Numbered from the stretch's first letter, positions 7,639 to 16,077 are shown. The stretch: 32,661 nt of DNA from DASPWW01 sp035637595 (GCA_035637595.1 DASPWW010000137.1:1-32661); one strand, 5' to 3'. The notes: generated by a model not told the origin, from the letters alone. Program-made: numbers and translations.

Positions 7639-8598
7639 TCACTCCCTGAGCGAGCGTCCGGTGAGGCGCAGGAAGACGTCCTCGAGCGTCGCCCGGCGCA
7701 CCCACGCCGAGTCGTGCGGGAATCGCTGCGCGTCGATCTCGGCCAGCAAGGCCTCGGCGTCGGAGGCGAACAGCATCAGCGTGTCCTCGGCCAGCTCATG
7801 GCCGTCGAGGCGACCGTCGAGCGCCGCCACGAGCGCGTCGGGGTTGCAGTCGGCCGCGAGCTTGAGCTCGAGGACCTCGCGCCCCACGTGCTCGACGACG
7901 AGCGCTTGCGGCTCACCCTCGGCGACGATCTCGCCCTCGTCCATGATCACCAGGCGGTCGCACAGCCGCGCCGCCTCCTCCATGTAATGCGTGGTCAGAA
8001 GCAGGGTGACGCCGCGACGCTTCAAGCGGTCGAGCGCCCCCCACACGGCGAGCCGCGCCTGCGGGTCGAGCCCCGTCGTCGGCTCGTCGAGGACCACGAG
8101 CTCGGGGTCGTTGATCAGCGCCCGCGCGACGAGCAGCCGGCGTCGCATGCCGCCCGAAAGCCCCCACACCCGCTCTTCGGCCCGCCCGTCGAGCAGTGTG
8201 AAGGCGAGCAGCTCCGCGGCGCGCTCCGCGGCCGCGCCGGGCTCGATCCCGAAGTAACCCGCGTGGACGAGCAGGTTCTCGCGAACGGAGAGCTCGCCGT
8301 CGAGGTTGGTCTCCTGGGGCACGACCCCGAGGTGCTGCTTGATCTGCCTCCGCTCGCGCGTCGCGTCGCGGCCGAGCACGACGAGCTCGCCGGCATCGAT
8401 CGACGCGAGCCCGTAGACCATCTTCATCGTCGTCGTCTTGCCGGCCCCGTTGGGGCCGAGGAAGCCGAAACAGATCCCGGGTTCGACCACGAAGTCGATC
8501 CCGCTCACCGCGGTGCGGCCGCCATAGCGCTTCGTCAGCGCGCTGGCGATCACGGCGGGGGGCGTCGCGTCCGGCATGCCGATCGCTGAATCAGTCAT
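7639..8598 (-). CDS. ABC transporter ATP-binding protein (DrrA/CcmA type)
   Basis: A 319-aa ATPase that powers the ABC-2 permease encoded downstream. The Walker A is GPNGAGKTT (residues 48-56), the signature is LSGGMRRR, the Walker B is LVVLDEPTTGLDP, and the switch histidine is in LLTTHYMEEA. After the nucleotide-binding domain (about 15-235) comes an extra C-terminal part of about 80 residues, as in DrrA-like exporter ATPases. Start ATG 8598 directly abuts the TAG of the RDD-CPBP gene, with no spacer at all; a later Met (MPDATPP) could also serve. Confidence 0.92.
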   Translation of the reverse strand: MTDSAIGMPDATPPAVIASALTKRYGGRTAVSGIDFVVEPGICFGFLGPNGAGKTTTMKMVYGLASIDAGELVVLGRDATRERRQIKQHLGVVPQETNLDGELSVRENLLVHAGYFGIEPGAAAERAAELLAFTLLDGRAEERVWGLSGGMRRRLLVARALINDPELVVLDEPTTGLDPQARLAVWGALDRLKRRGVTLLLTTHYMEEAARLCDRLVIMDEGEIVAEGEPQALVVEHVGREVLELKLAADCNPDALVAALDGRLDGHELAEDTLMLFASDAEALLAEIDAQRFPHDSAWVRRATLEDVFLRLTGRSLRE

Positions 8599-9927
8599 CT
8601 AGGTCGCGGTTATCACCGTGAAGGCGATCGCGTTGTTGATCATGTGCAGGACGATCGGCGGCCCCAGCGAGCCCGTGTACTCGTAGAGCCACGCGAACAG
8701 CAGCCCGAGCACCATCAACGGCGGAACGACCGAAAAATCGCCCGAGGAGAGGTGCAGGAGGCCGAACACGAAGGCCGAGATCGCCGCGGCGGGCCACAGC
8801 GACAGCCGCGTCCTCAGCGCGCCGAACATGAAGCCGCGAAAGAAGATCTCCTCCGAGATGGGGGCGAAGACGACGATCAGCAGGCCTGCCGCGATCGCCG
8901 CGAGGGTGCTCTCGTCGATGCCGAGGTCGGTTGTGATGTCCTGCTGCTCGGGCTGGATGAACGGGGCATAGAACGTGCCCACGAAGCCGATGTATCCGCC
9001 GTACGCGGCAACCGCCAGCCCCAGGCCCGAGAGCCGGAAGCGACGCAGCCCCAGGCGCTCGAGCGGCTCGCCGGCGGCGCCCGGCGCGGCGAAGGCGATC
9101 GCGACCCCGATCAGGACGATGGCGAGCATGGCCTGGTCGACGAGCGTGGCGACCTCGCTCTCGCCGTCGGGATCGAAGGCGAAGACGATCCCGGTGAGCA
9201 CGATCAGCGCGACCACCACGACGGGGATCGCGATCAGAAGCTGGGTGAGTGTCCAGCTCGGGGACGGGATCCCGACCCCCTCCTCCCGGCTCGGCGTTCG
9301 CGGTCCCGGGTCGCCGGGAGTCAGTGGCGGCGAGGATCCGGGCCCAGGTGGTGGAGGAGGCGCGGGCAGCGGTGGTGGAGGAGGGGGCGGGTATGCGGGC
9401 GGTTCGTAAGCCGCCGGCGGTGGAGGCGGCGGCGGCGCCATGGTCGGCGGGGGAGGCGGCGCAGCGGACACCGGCGCTCGCTCCGGCTGCGTGCTGATCA
9501 CGACGGTGTGGGCCAAGCGGTCGCCGAGGCGCTGGCGGCGCTCGGAGGTCGCGATCAGCAATGGCCCGATCAGCAGCAGGTCGACGATTCGCAGCAGGTT
9601 GCGGATCGCGGCCGCATTCCAGCCCGGCCGCTCGCCGGACTCGGTCGTGACCCGCATGCCGAGCGCGCTCTTGCCGACCGTCTGTCCCCAGCGCCACTCG
9701 GCGAACGCGAAGTAGTTGAACCACAGGGTGAGCAGCGCCAGGAACAGCAGCGCGGCGGCGTCGCTGTCGATGGCCGGTCCGGGGATCGCGCTCGCGATCC
9801 ACAGCAGCGCGACCAGCCACACGGCATTGTCGAGCAGCATCGCGGCGAGACGCCGCCACACGCCCTCGTAGCGCGGAGCCGCTCCACCGGTCGGCGGAGC
9901 GGCCGTGGCTGTCGGCGATGAGGTCAA
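8599..9927 (-). CDS. RDD domain fused by a proline-rich linker to a CPBP (Abi/CAAX-like) protease domain
   Basis: A 442-aa membrane protein. The N-terminal RDD domain (about residues 18-145) has the RRLAAMLLDN entry and the later QTVGKSALGMRV motif. A linker of about 80 residues (about 155-235) is almost only Pro, Ala, Gly and Ser. The C-terminal half is a CPBP intramembrane metalloprotease domain with all expected motifs: E359-E360 and R364 (EEIFFRG), H392 (FGLLH), H428 and N432 (HMINN). Such domains process or sequester peptides, including in bacteriocin immunity. The TTG start at 9927 is chosen because TTGA overlaps the TGA of the HAD gene; the longer frame is an Arg/Gly-rich shadow. The ABC ATPase starts at the next base. 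Confidence 0.85.
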   Translation of the reverse strand: MTSSPTATAAPPTGGAAPRYEGVWRRLAAMLLDNAVWLVALLWIASAIPGPAIDSDAAALLFLALLTLWFNYFAFAEWRWGQTVGKSALGMRVTTESGERPGWNAAAIRNLLRIVDLLLIGPLLIATSERRQRLGDRLAHTVVISTQPERAPVSAAPPPPPTMAPPPPPPPAAYEPPAYPPPPPPPLPAPPPPPGPGSSPPLTPGDPGPRTPSREEGVGIPSPSWTLTQLLIAIPVVVVALIVLTGIVFAFDPDGESEVATLVDQAMLAIVLIGVAIAFAAPGAAGEPLERLGLRRFRLSGLGLAVAAYGGYIGFVGTFYAPFIQPEQQDITTDLGIDESTLAAIAAGLLIVVFAPISEEIFFRGFMFGALRTRLSLWPAAAISAFVFGLLHLSSGDFSVVPPLMVLGLLFAWLYEYTGSLGPPIVLHMINNAIAFTVITAT

Positions 9928-10562
9928 GGTTCCAGATGGTCCTCGATCTCGGTCAGCGAGGCGATGTCCCCGCCGCCCGCACGATCGAGCAGCAGGGCCC
10001 TGATGCCCGCCGCCCGCGCGGCGGCGACGTCCTCCTCCGCGGTGTCTCCGACGTGCAGCGCCTCGTCGGGATCGCAGCCCGCGAGCTCGAGCGCGGGGCG
10101 GAATATCGCCGGGTCGGGCTTGCGCGCGCCCGCTCCCGCCGACGTCACCGAGCCGTCGAAGTGATCGTGTAGGCCCGTGCGTTCCAGCACATCCGGCAGC
10201 GCGCAGTCCCAATTCGAGACGCAGACAAGCTTCAGTCCACGGGCTCGCAGTGCCTCGAGCGCCGGGACCGCGTCGGGAAACGGTCGGAAGTGGATCGCCC
10301 GCATCAGGACTTCGACGTCAACGGGCCGGCCCAGTGTCTCCGAGAGGACGGCCGCGGAGCGCTCCCGCAGCTCCGCGAGCGACGAGGCGTCGCGGCCCTC
10401 GTGGCTGTGGTCGCGGTAGTACGCCATCTCGGCGCGGACCGCGGCGATCAGGCGCTCCTCGGGTATGTCGTCGCCGAGCGCTCGGCGCAGGCTCGGCCAC
10501 GGCGGCTCGAGCTCGAGCAGTGTGCCGAGGGCGTCGAGGAAGACGGCGCGGCTCGTGGACAT
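9924..10562 (-). CDS. HAD-superfamily hydrolase, REG-2-like
   Basis: A 212-aa hydrolase with the HAD core. Motif I reads FLDALGTL: the nucleophile Asp10 is present, but the usual second Asp (acid/base) is Leu12. The other motifs are normal: CVSNWD (motif II), GARKPDP with the catalytic Lys (motif III) and HVGDTAEEDVAAA (motif IV). The DAxGTL pattern is known in the REG-2/HDHD3-like group, so this may be a family trait, though it may lower phosphatase activity. The cap helices lie between motif I and motif II (about residues 18-100). Start ATG 10562 is preferred; a TTG nine bases upstream lies within a probable -10 box. It heads the minus-strand array. Confidence 0.85.
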   Translation of the reverse strand: MSTSRAVFLDALGTLLELEPPWPSLRRALGDDIPEERLIAAVRAEMAYYRDHSHEGRDASSLAELRERSAAVLSETLGRPVDVEVLMRAIHFRPFPDAVPALEALRARGLKLVCVSNWDCALPDVLERTGLHDHFDGSVTSAGAGARKPDPAIFRPALELAGCDPDEALHVGDTAEEDVAAARAAGIRALLLDRAGGGDIASLTEIEDHLEP

Positions 10563-10570
10563 CCCGATCA

Positions 10571-10588
10571 ATTCTGAGGAACTAGTGT
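10571..10588. promoter_or_regulatory. back-to-back -10-like boxes of divergent HAD and MscS genes
   Basis: On the minus strand CAGAAT (10576-10571) ends 8 nt before the HAD ATG at 10562. On the plus strand TAGTGT (10583-10588) points toward the MscS gene. The two boxes are only 6 bp apart, so polymerase binding in the two directions would be mutually exclusive. Confidence 0.35.
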
Positions 10589-10649
10589 CCTCGGCATCGA
10601 GGAGACCTTCTGGGACAAGAACGGAGACGTAATCTCAGCGGCGATCACG

Positions 10650-11375
10650 ATGGCGATCGCGTTCGCCATCGCGGTCGCGGTCGATCGGCTGGTCCTCGCC
10701 CGCGCCCGGCACGTCGCCGAGCGGATCGGCGACCGCGCCGTCTCGCGCGGGGCCCAGACGCGGCTTCAGCTCGTTCGGCGCCTCGTCTTCCTGGTCATCC
10801 TCGTGATCGGCGCCGCGCTGGCCCTGAGCCAGTTCGCGAAGCTCGAAAAGCTCGCCGCCGGAATCCTCGCCTCGAGCGCGGTGCTCGGGCTGGTGCTCGG
10901 CTTCGCGGCGCGACAGACGATCGGCAACCTCGTCGCCGGCATCATGCTCGCGATCGCGCAGCCGATCCGGATCGGCGACCGGATCACGTTCGAGGACCAG
11001 ACGGGGCGCGTCGACGACATCACGCTCTCCTATACGTACATCGACCCGGGGGACGGCCGCCTGATGGTGGTGCCCAACGAGCGACTCGCCGCGGGCGTCG
11101 TGTTCAACCATTCGACGGGCGACCAGTCGGCGCCGGTCGCCGCATCGGTGTGGCTGCCGACCGACATCGACCTCGACCGGGCCCGCCGCGCGCTCGACGC
11201 CGCGGGAGCCGAGCGGGTGACCGTCGAGGAGGTCACTCCCGAGGGTGTGCGGGTCGAGCTGCGGACCACTCCCGAGTCGGCGCGGACTCGGGTCGGGGGA
11301 GAGGAGGCGGCGCTGCGAGAGCGCGCCCTCGGCGCGCTGCGCGAGGCCGGCCTGCTGCGGGACGAATCCGCCTGA
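10650..11375 (+). CDS. small-conductance mechanosensitive channel, MscS family
   Basis: A 241-aa membrane channel that opens under membrane tension to release solutes during osmotic downshock. It has an N-terminal helix (about residues 2-14), a second helix (LVRRLVFLVILVIGAALALS), and the pore-lining TM3 rich in Gly and Ala (LAAGILASSAVLGLVLGFAARQTIGNLVAG). The MscS signature PIRIGDRITFEDQTGRVDDI follows, then a beta domain (LMVVPNERL) and a cytoplasmic alpha/beta end. ATG 10650 is the first standard start, but it leaves a clipped first helix. The frame stays open and protein-like back to about 10587 with no ATG, GTG or TTG; an ATC at 10596 lies 7 nt after a TAGTGT box. Confidence 0.88.
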   Translation: MAIAFAIAVAVDRLVLARARHVAERIGDRAVSRGAQTRLQLVRRLVFLVILVIGAALALSQFAKLEKLAAGILASSAVLGLVLGFAARQTIGNLVAGIMLAIAQPIRIGDRITFEDQTGRVDDITLSYTYIDPGDGRLMVVPNERLAAGVVFNHSTGDQSAPVAASVWLPTDIDLDRARRALDAAGAERVTVEEVTPEGVRVELRTTPESARTRVGGEEAALRERALGALREAGLLRDESA

Positions 11376-11411
11376 CGCCTTGGTGCGGGCCTGCCCCTCG
11401 GGCCGCCTGGC

Positions 11412-11417
11412 TACCCT
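11412..11417 (+). promoter_or_regulatory. -10-like box for the penicillin-binding protein gene
   Basis: TACCCT fits TANNNT and ends 10 nt before the ATG at 11428. The same hexamer precedes the response-regulator gene at 18015. No leader room for a Shine-Dalgarno site is left, so initiation is likely near-leaderless. Confidence 0.4.
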
Positions 11418-11427
11418 TACGGATCAG

Positions 11428-13509
11428 ATGACGCAGCGGGCGCGCAGAAGGCACCGCCGCTCCACGAAGAAGCGCAGCAAGATCCTTCTCGGGCTCGGGG
11501 TTGTCGCGGCGATGATCGCGATCCCTGTCCTGAGCGTGGGTATCTGGGCGCTCGACGTGGCGGCAGAGGCACCCCCGATCGACGAGCTAAAGCCGATCGA
11601 CAAGGGGGAGAACTCCCAGATCTTCGCCGCGGACGGAACGCGGCTCGGCTTCATCCGCTCCGATGAGAGCCGCACCCCGATCCCGCTCGCGGACATCCCG
11701 GAGACGATGCAGGAGGCGACCGTCGCGATCGAGGACGAGCGCTTCTACGAGCACAGCGGGGTCGACCCCAACGCGATCTTCCGTGCGTTGATCGAGAACA
11801 TCGAGGCCGGCGAGACCGTCCAGGGAGGCTCGACGATCACCCAGCAGCTCGTTCGCAACCTCTACATCGCCGACCCCCAGCGCGACCTGGAGCGCAAGAT
11901 CGTCGAGGCGAAGCTGGCCGAGGAGCTCGAGCAGGAGCACACGAAGGAGTGGATCCTCGAGCAGTACCTCAACACGGCCTCGTACGGCACGCTCGAGGGA
12001 CGATCGGCGATCGGCGTCGAGGCCGCCGCCCAGACCTACTTCTCCAAGTCCGCCAAGGAGCTGAGCCTCGACGAGGCGGCGCTGCTCGCCGGGCTCCCGC
12101 AGTCGCCCTCGGCCTACAACCCCTTCCTCGACCCCAACGCCGCGCTGGCGCGCCGCAACGACGTCCTCGACGCGATGCTCGACCAGGGCTACGTCACCCA
12201 GGCCGAGCACGACAAGGCGATCGACGAGGGCCTCGGGTTGGACCGCGGCTACAAGTACACGCGGATCAAGGAGCCCTATTTCTTCGACTACGTCGAGCAG
12301 GAGCTGATCGACCGCTACGGGGTCAACACCGTGCGCCAGGGCGGGCTCAAGGTCTACACCTCGATCCGACCCGATCTCCAGCGCGCCGCCCGCCAGGCGA
12401 TCTACAGCCACGGCTACGCCTCGGACCCGACGGCCGCGGTCGCGTCGATCGACGTCGCCACGGGCCACATCGTCGCGATGGCCTCGTCGCGCAGCTATAA
12501 CGAGAGCAACTTCAACCTCGCTGCGCAGGGTCATCGGCAGGCCGGCTCGTCGTTCAAGGCCTACGTGCTCGCGACCGCGCTTCGCCAGGGCATCGATCCA
12601 TATTCGACGACCTACACCTCGCGGCATCTCGACCTCAACCTGCCCGAGTACGGCAACTGGGTCGTCGATACGGCGGAGGGCAGCGAGTGCAACTGCGCGT
12701 TGACGATCGCCGACGCCACGCGTGAGTCCGACAACACGGTGTTCGCCCAGCTCGACCTCGACGTCGGGCCCGAGAACGTCGCCGACACCGCCCACGACAT
12801 GGGAATCGAGAGCCCGCTCGACGGCCTCCCCGCGGAGGGGATCGGCGGGCTTCGGATCGGCGTAACGCCGCTCGAGATGGCGGACGCGTACTCGACGTTG
12901 GCGAGGGGCGGGGTGCACCGCGAGGCGAGCGCGATCGTCAAGGTCGACTTTCCGAATGGCGACGTCGACGTCCCGGGCGAGAACAAGGAGGAGCGCGTGT
13001 TCTCCGACGGGGTCGCCTATACCGAGACCGACATCCTCAAGACCGTGATCTCGGGCGGCACCGGGACGGCGGCCAACATCGGCTGCCCCGCGGCGGGCAA
13101 GACGGGGACGACCGACAGCTTCACCGACGCCTGGTTCGTCGGCTACACGCCCAAGCTCGCGACGGCGGTGTGGGTCGGACACCCCGATGCGCGCTCCACG
13201 CTCGGCTACAACGCCTTCGGTGGCACGCTCGCCGCGCCGATCTGGCACGACTACATGGAGGTCGCGAAGGGCGACTACTGCGGCGACTTCCCGGAGCCGA
13301 CCGACCCGATCGACTACCAGCCGTTCTACGGCAACTACGCGAACGGCGGCGGCGACGTCCAGGACGACTACTCCTCCGGCAGCTCGAGCAGCTACGACAC
13401 GACGACGACCACGCCGACGACCGGCGACACCGGCGGATACGACCCTCAGTACTACGCGCCGGGCGCGGGTCAGCAGCCGGCTCCGTCGCCGGACGACGAC
13501 GGCAACTGA
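11428..13509 (+). CDS. bifunctional class A penicillin-binding protein (PBP1A/1B type)
   Basis: A 693-aa protein that polymerises lipid II and cross-links peptidoglycan outside the membrane. After a basic tail (1-18) there is one signal-anchor helix (about 19-42). The GT51 glycosyltransferase domain follows (about 65-240), with catalytic Glu in EDERFYEHSG (102-111) and GGSTITQQLVRN (133-144). The transpeptidase domain has all three motifs: Ser374-x-x-Lys377 (SSFK), SDN 434-436 and KTGTT 558-562. The C-terminal 60 residues are Gly, Ser, Thr, Tyr and Pro rich and probably disordered. ATG 11428 is chosen because the longer frame starts inside the MscS gene. The mannosyltransferase gene follows 13 nt later. 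Confidence 0.95.
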   Translation: MTQRARRRHRRSTKKRSKILLGLGVVAAMIAIPVLSVGIWALDVAAEAPPIDELKPIDKGENSQIFAADGTRLGFIRSDESRTPIPLADIPETMQEATVAIEDERFYEHSGVDPNAIFRALIENIEAGETVQGGSTITQQLVRNLYIADPQRDLERKIVEAKLAEELEQEHTKEWILEQYLNTASYGTLEGRSAIGVEAAAQTYFSKSAKELSLDEAALLAGLPQSPSAYNPFLDPNAALARRNDVLDAMLDQGYVTQAEHDKAIDEGLGLDRGYKYTRIKEPYFFDYVEQELIDRYGVNTVRQGGLKVYTSIRPDLQRAARQAIYSHGYASDPTAAVASIDVATGHIVAMASSRSYNESNFNLAAQGHRQAGSSFKAYVLATALRQGIDPYSTTYTSRHLDLNLPEYGNWVVDTAEGSECNCALTIADATRESDNTVFAQLDLDVGPENVADTAHDMGIESPLDGLPAEGIGGLRIGVTPLEMADAYSTLARGGVHREASAIVKVDFPNGDVDVPGENKEERVFSDGVAYTETDILKTVISGGTGTAANIGCPAAGKTGTTDSFTDAWFVGYTPKLATAVWVGHPDARSTLGYNAFGGTLAAPIWHDYMEVAKGDYCGDFPEPTDPIDYQPFYGNYANGGGDVQDDYSSGSSSSYDTTTTTPTTGDTGGYDPQYYAPGAGQQPAPSPDDDGN

Positions 13510-13522
13510 GCCGAGAGAGGCC

Positions 13523-14758
13523 GTGAGCCGAGCGTTTGCCGGCCCCGTGGCGCTGCTGGCGCTCGGTGCGGCGTCGATCCCGCTCGCCGCGCCGGGGCAC
13601 GAGTTCATACCCGGGGCGGCGGGCGATGCGCCGCGCTGGGTGCTGGGCCCGTTCGGCGAGGGCTTCGGGCTCGACGGGCCGATCTACGGCGTCCTGCTCT
13701 ACATCGCGTTCCTCGCCTACCTCGGAGTGCTCGCCACCGCGGCACGCCTTCGCGCCCGGCTCGTCTGGGTGTCGATAGCGATCCTCGTCACCGGCTTCGG
13801 GCTCGCGGGTCCGCTGCTGTCGCTTGACGTCTTCAGCTACATCACCTACGCCCGGCTCGGGGCCGAGCACGGTCTCAACCCGTACGACTCCGCACCCGCG
13901 GACCTGCCCTCCGACCCCGCCGCCTCGCGCGTCGATGACTGGCGCTTCGCGGTCAGCGTCTACGGCCCGGCGTTCACGCTGGCGAGCTATCCGCTCGGCC
14001 TGGTCGGCGTGCCGGTCGCGTTGTGGGCATTGAAGGCCGCCTCGGCGCTGGCGGTGCTCGGGATCTGTGCGCTGACGGCCTGGATCGCCGCGGCGCGTGG
14101 CGTCCGTCCCACCACCGCGGCCGCGTTCGTAGCGCTCAATCCGCTCGTGCTGGTCCACGTCATCGGCGGGGCGCACAACGACGCCGTGATGATGCTGGTC
14201 GTGCTCGCCGGGGTCGCGGCTGCGCTCGCCGCTCGCGGCGGCCTGGCGGGGGTCTCGCTGGTCAGCGGCGCGGCGGTGAAGGTGTCGGGGGCGTTCGCTG
14301 CCCCGTTCGCCCTCGTGGGCTCACAGCGACGCGCCAGGATCGTGGCCGGCGGACTCGCGGCCGCGACGCTGATCGGCGTCGCGACGCTGGCGGCGTTCGG
14401 CGGTGAGGCCGCCGAGGCACTCGGCCTGGCGGGTGGCAACCAGGCGAAGACCAGCTACTGGAGCATCCCGAGCACCGTTTCGAGATTGACCGGGATCGGA
14501 ATCGATCCCGTGCGCTTCGCCTTCCTCGCCGGCTTCGCGGCGCTGGTGGTCTGCCTTCTCGTGTGGACGGCGCGAGGCGGCGACTGGGTGCGCGCCGCGG
14601 GGTGGGCCGTGCTTGGCCTTCTCGTCGCGACGGCGTGGCTCGTTCCCTGGTACCTGATCTGGGCACTGCCGCTCGCCGCGGTCGCCCGCGACCCGTGGCT
14701 GGCGGGCGGCACCCTCGCGCTGTCGGCCTTCCAGCTCCCCAACGGGGTGCCGGGCTAA
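13523..14758 (+). CDS. polyprenol-phosphate-mannose-dependent mannosyltransferase, MptA/B-like (GT-C)
   Basis: A 411-aa integral membrane protein with about ten hydrophobic helices. The first large loop has LSLDVFSYITYARLGAEHG followed by NPYDS, the Asp-containing motif shared by MptA/MptB and GT87 enzymes, which use polyprenyl-phosphate sugars on the outer face of the membrane. A second family block reads NPLVLVHVIGGAHNDAVMM, and near the C-terminus is WLVPWYLIWALPLA. It is therefore likely to extend a mannan or lipoglycan of the cell envelope; the exact acceptor is unknown. GTG 13523 follows GAGAGAGG, 13 nt after the PBP stop, which implies one envelope operon. Confidence 0.82.
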   Translation: MSRAFAGPVALLALGAASIPLAAPGHEFIPGAAGDAPRWVLGPFGEGFGLDGPIYGVLLYIAFLAYLGVLATAARLRARLVWVSIAILVTGFGLAGPLLSLDVFSYITYARLGAEHGLNPYDSAPADLPSDPAASRVDDWRFAVSVYGPAFTLASYPLGLVGVPVALWALKAASALAVLGICALTAWIAAARGVRPTTAAAFVALNPLVLVHVIGGAHNDAVMMLVVLAGVAAALAARGGLAGVSLVSGAAVKVSGAFAAPFALVGSQRRARIVAGGLAAATLIGVATLAAFGGEAAEALGLAGGNQAKTSYWSIPSTVSRLTGIGIDPVRFAFLAGFAALVVCLLVWTARGGDWVRAAGWAVLGLLVATAWLVPWYLIWALPLAAVARDPWLAGGTLALSAFQLPNGVPG

Positions 14759-14774
14759 GCGGTTCAATCCAGGC

Positions 14775-15797
14775 ATGGATAGGCCGCGCATGCGCCCGGG
14801 CGGGGAGTTCGAGCTGATCGCGAGGCTCGCCGAGCGGATCGGCGAGTCGGGCGTTTCGGGGAGCGAGCAACTCGTGCTCGGAATCGGAGACGATGCCGCG
14901 GTCAGCGTCCCGTCGGGGGCGACCGCGACCTCCGTCGACATGCTGGTGGACGGGGTCCACTTCCGGCGCAGCACAGCGTCTTCCAGGCTCGTGGGACGCA
15001 AGGCGCTGTCAGTAGCGCTCTCCGACCTCGCTGCGATGGGAGCCGAGTCAGGGGAAGCGTACGTTGCGATCGGCATCCCCCCCGACCTCGACGAGGCGGG
15101 TTGCCTGGAGCTCTACGGGGGGCTTGCGGAGGTCGCGTCGGAAACCGGCACGGCGCTGGCCGGGGGCGACCTCAGCACGTCGCCCGTGCTCGCGATCGCG
15201 GTGATGGTGGTCGGCCACGCGCCGTCGCCGGAACGGCTCGTCAGGCGCGCGGGTGCGCGCCCCGGGCACGCTCTCGCGGTCACCGGGGAGCTGGGGGGCG
15301 CTGCCGCGGGGCTGCTCGTGCTCGAGCGGCCCGACCTGCGCGAGGCGATCGACGACGCCGCAGCCGAGGCGCTGGTCCAGCGCCAGGTCGACCCGACACC
15401 CCGGCTGGCGACCGGCGCCGCACTGGCCGCGGCCGGCGCCGCGGCGATGATCGATCTCAGCGACGGTCTCGGCGCCGACGCCGAGCAGCTCGCGGCGGCC
15501 GGCACCGCATGGATGCGAATCGAGCTCGACGCCCTTCCAGTCCAGCAGGGGGTCGGCGAGGTCGCCGCGGCCGCGGGCTTCGACCCGCTCGACCTCGCCG
15601 CCGCCGCCGGCGAGGACTACGAGCTGCTTGCCGCGATCCCGCCGGAGCGCGTCAGCCAGGCCGCCGCCGCTGCGACGCAGACCGGGACTCGCCTGACCGT
15701 GATCGGCGAGGTGAGTCGGGGTGAGGGAGTCGAGCTACGCGGGCCTGACGGGGGCCGCCGTCCTGTCCGCGGCTTCGACCATCTCGACGCTCGATGA
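14775..15797 (+). CDS. thiL: thiamine-monophosphate kinase
   Basis: A 340-aa cytosolic enzyme that phosphorylates thiamine monophosphate to thiamine diphosphate with ATP, the last step of cofactor synthesis. Family marks are FELIARLAERI near the start, the metal/ATP site GIGDDAAV (about 36-43), VDMLVDGVHF, GRKALSVALSDLAAMGA, AGGDLS and, in the second half, IDLSDGLGADAEQLA and AAAGEDYELL. Length is normal for ThiL. The ATG at 14775 lies 16 nt after the mannosyltransferase stop with no good ribosome-binding site; TTCAAT six bases before it could be a weak -10. The 3' end overlaps an antisense FlgM-like gene by 146 nt. Confidence 0.93.
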   Translation: MDRPRMRPGGEFELIARLAERIGESGVSGSEQLVLGIGDDAAVSVPSGATATSVDMLVDGVHFRRSTASSRLVGRKALSVALSDLAAMGAESGEAYVAIGIPPDLDEAGCLELYGGLAEVASETGTALAGGDLSTSPVLAIAVMVVGHAPSPERLVRRAGARPGHALAVTGELGGAAAGLLVLERPDLREAIDDAAAEALVQRQVDPTPRLATGAALAAAGAAAMIDLSDGLGADAEQLAAAGTAWMRIELDALPVQQGVGEVAAAAGFDPLDLAAAAGEDYELLAAIPPERVSQAAAAATQTGTRLTVIGEVSRGEGVELRGPDGGRRPVRGFDHLDAR

Positions 15798-15927
15798 GCG
15801 TATGCAGCACGCGCTCCACCTCGGCGAGCTTGCGCGCGATCGTTCCGGCGACGCGCTCAGCATCGACCACGTAGCAGCCCGCGGCGATGCTCTGGCGCAG
15901 CTCAACGAGGTCTGGACTGGCGTTCAT
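15652..15927 (-). CDS. FlgM-like small protein (putative anti-sigma-28 factor)
   Basis: A 91-aa protein whose first 50 residues resemble the sigma-binding C-terminal part of FlgM: DLVELRQSIAAGCYVVDAERVA, then a helix ending LAEVERVLHTLIERR. FlgM binds and silences the flagellar sigma factor FliA; the family is small, so the match is plausible but weak. The rest (from about residue 52) is Arg/Gly/Ser-rich and lies antisense to the end of thiL, so it may be poorly constrained. The start is well supported: ATG 15927 is preceded by GGAGG with a 5-nt gap. A hairpin with a T-run sits just upstream. No flagellar genes are in this window. Confidence 0.55.
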   Translation of the reverse strand: MNASPDLVELRQSIAAGCYVVDAERVAGTIARKLAEVERVLHTLIERRDGRSRGQDGGPRQARVARLPHPDSPRRSRSGESRSASQRRRPG

Positions 15928-15940
15928 CTTTGCCTCCGGG

Positions 15941-15982
15941 AAAAGGGGACTCTCGGCTTCCGTTCCGAGCTCCAGTCCCCTT
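15941..15982 (-). terminator. hairpin with U-tract directly before the FlgM-like gene
   Basis: Read on the minus strand: AAGGGGACT (15982-15974), GGAG, CTCGG (15969-15965), an 8-nt loop, CCGAG (15956-15952), AGTCCCCTT (15951-15943), then T to 15941. The outer 9-bp and inner 5-bp stems are perfect, and the RNA would end CCCCUUUU. It can end transcripts from the upstream M28-like gene. Because the GGAGG of the FlgM-like gene starts only 4 nt later, it may also act as an attenuator in that gene's leader. Confidence 0.65.
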
Positions 15983-16077
15983 GATCGTCATCTCGCCCCT
16001 TTTTCGTTAGCTCCAGGGCGCGATTGGTCACGAGATCTGTCCAAGTTGGCCAGTCAGCCGACCGCGGCGATGCGCCC

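Noticed and set aside
11587..13608. A 673-codon minus-strand frame opposite the penicillin-binding protein gene
   Set aside because: Low-complexity Val/Arg/Asp-rich translation, fully antisense to a well-supported class A PBP.
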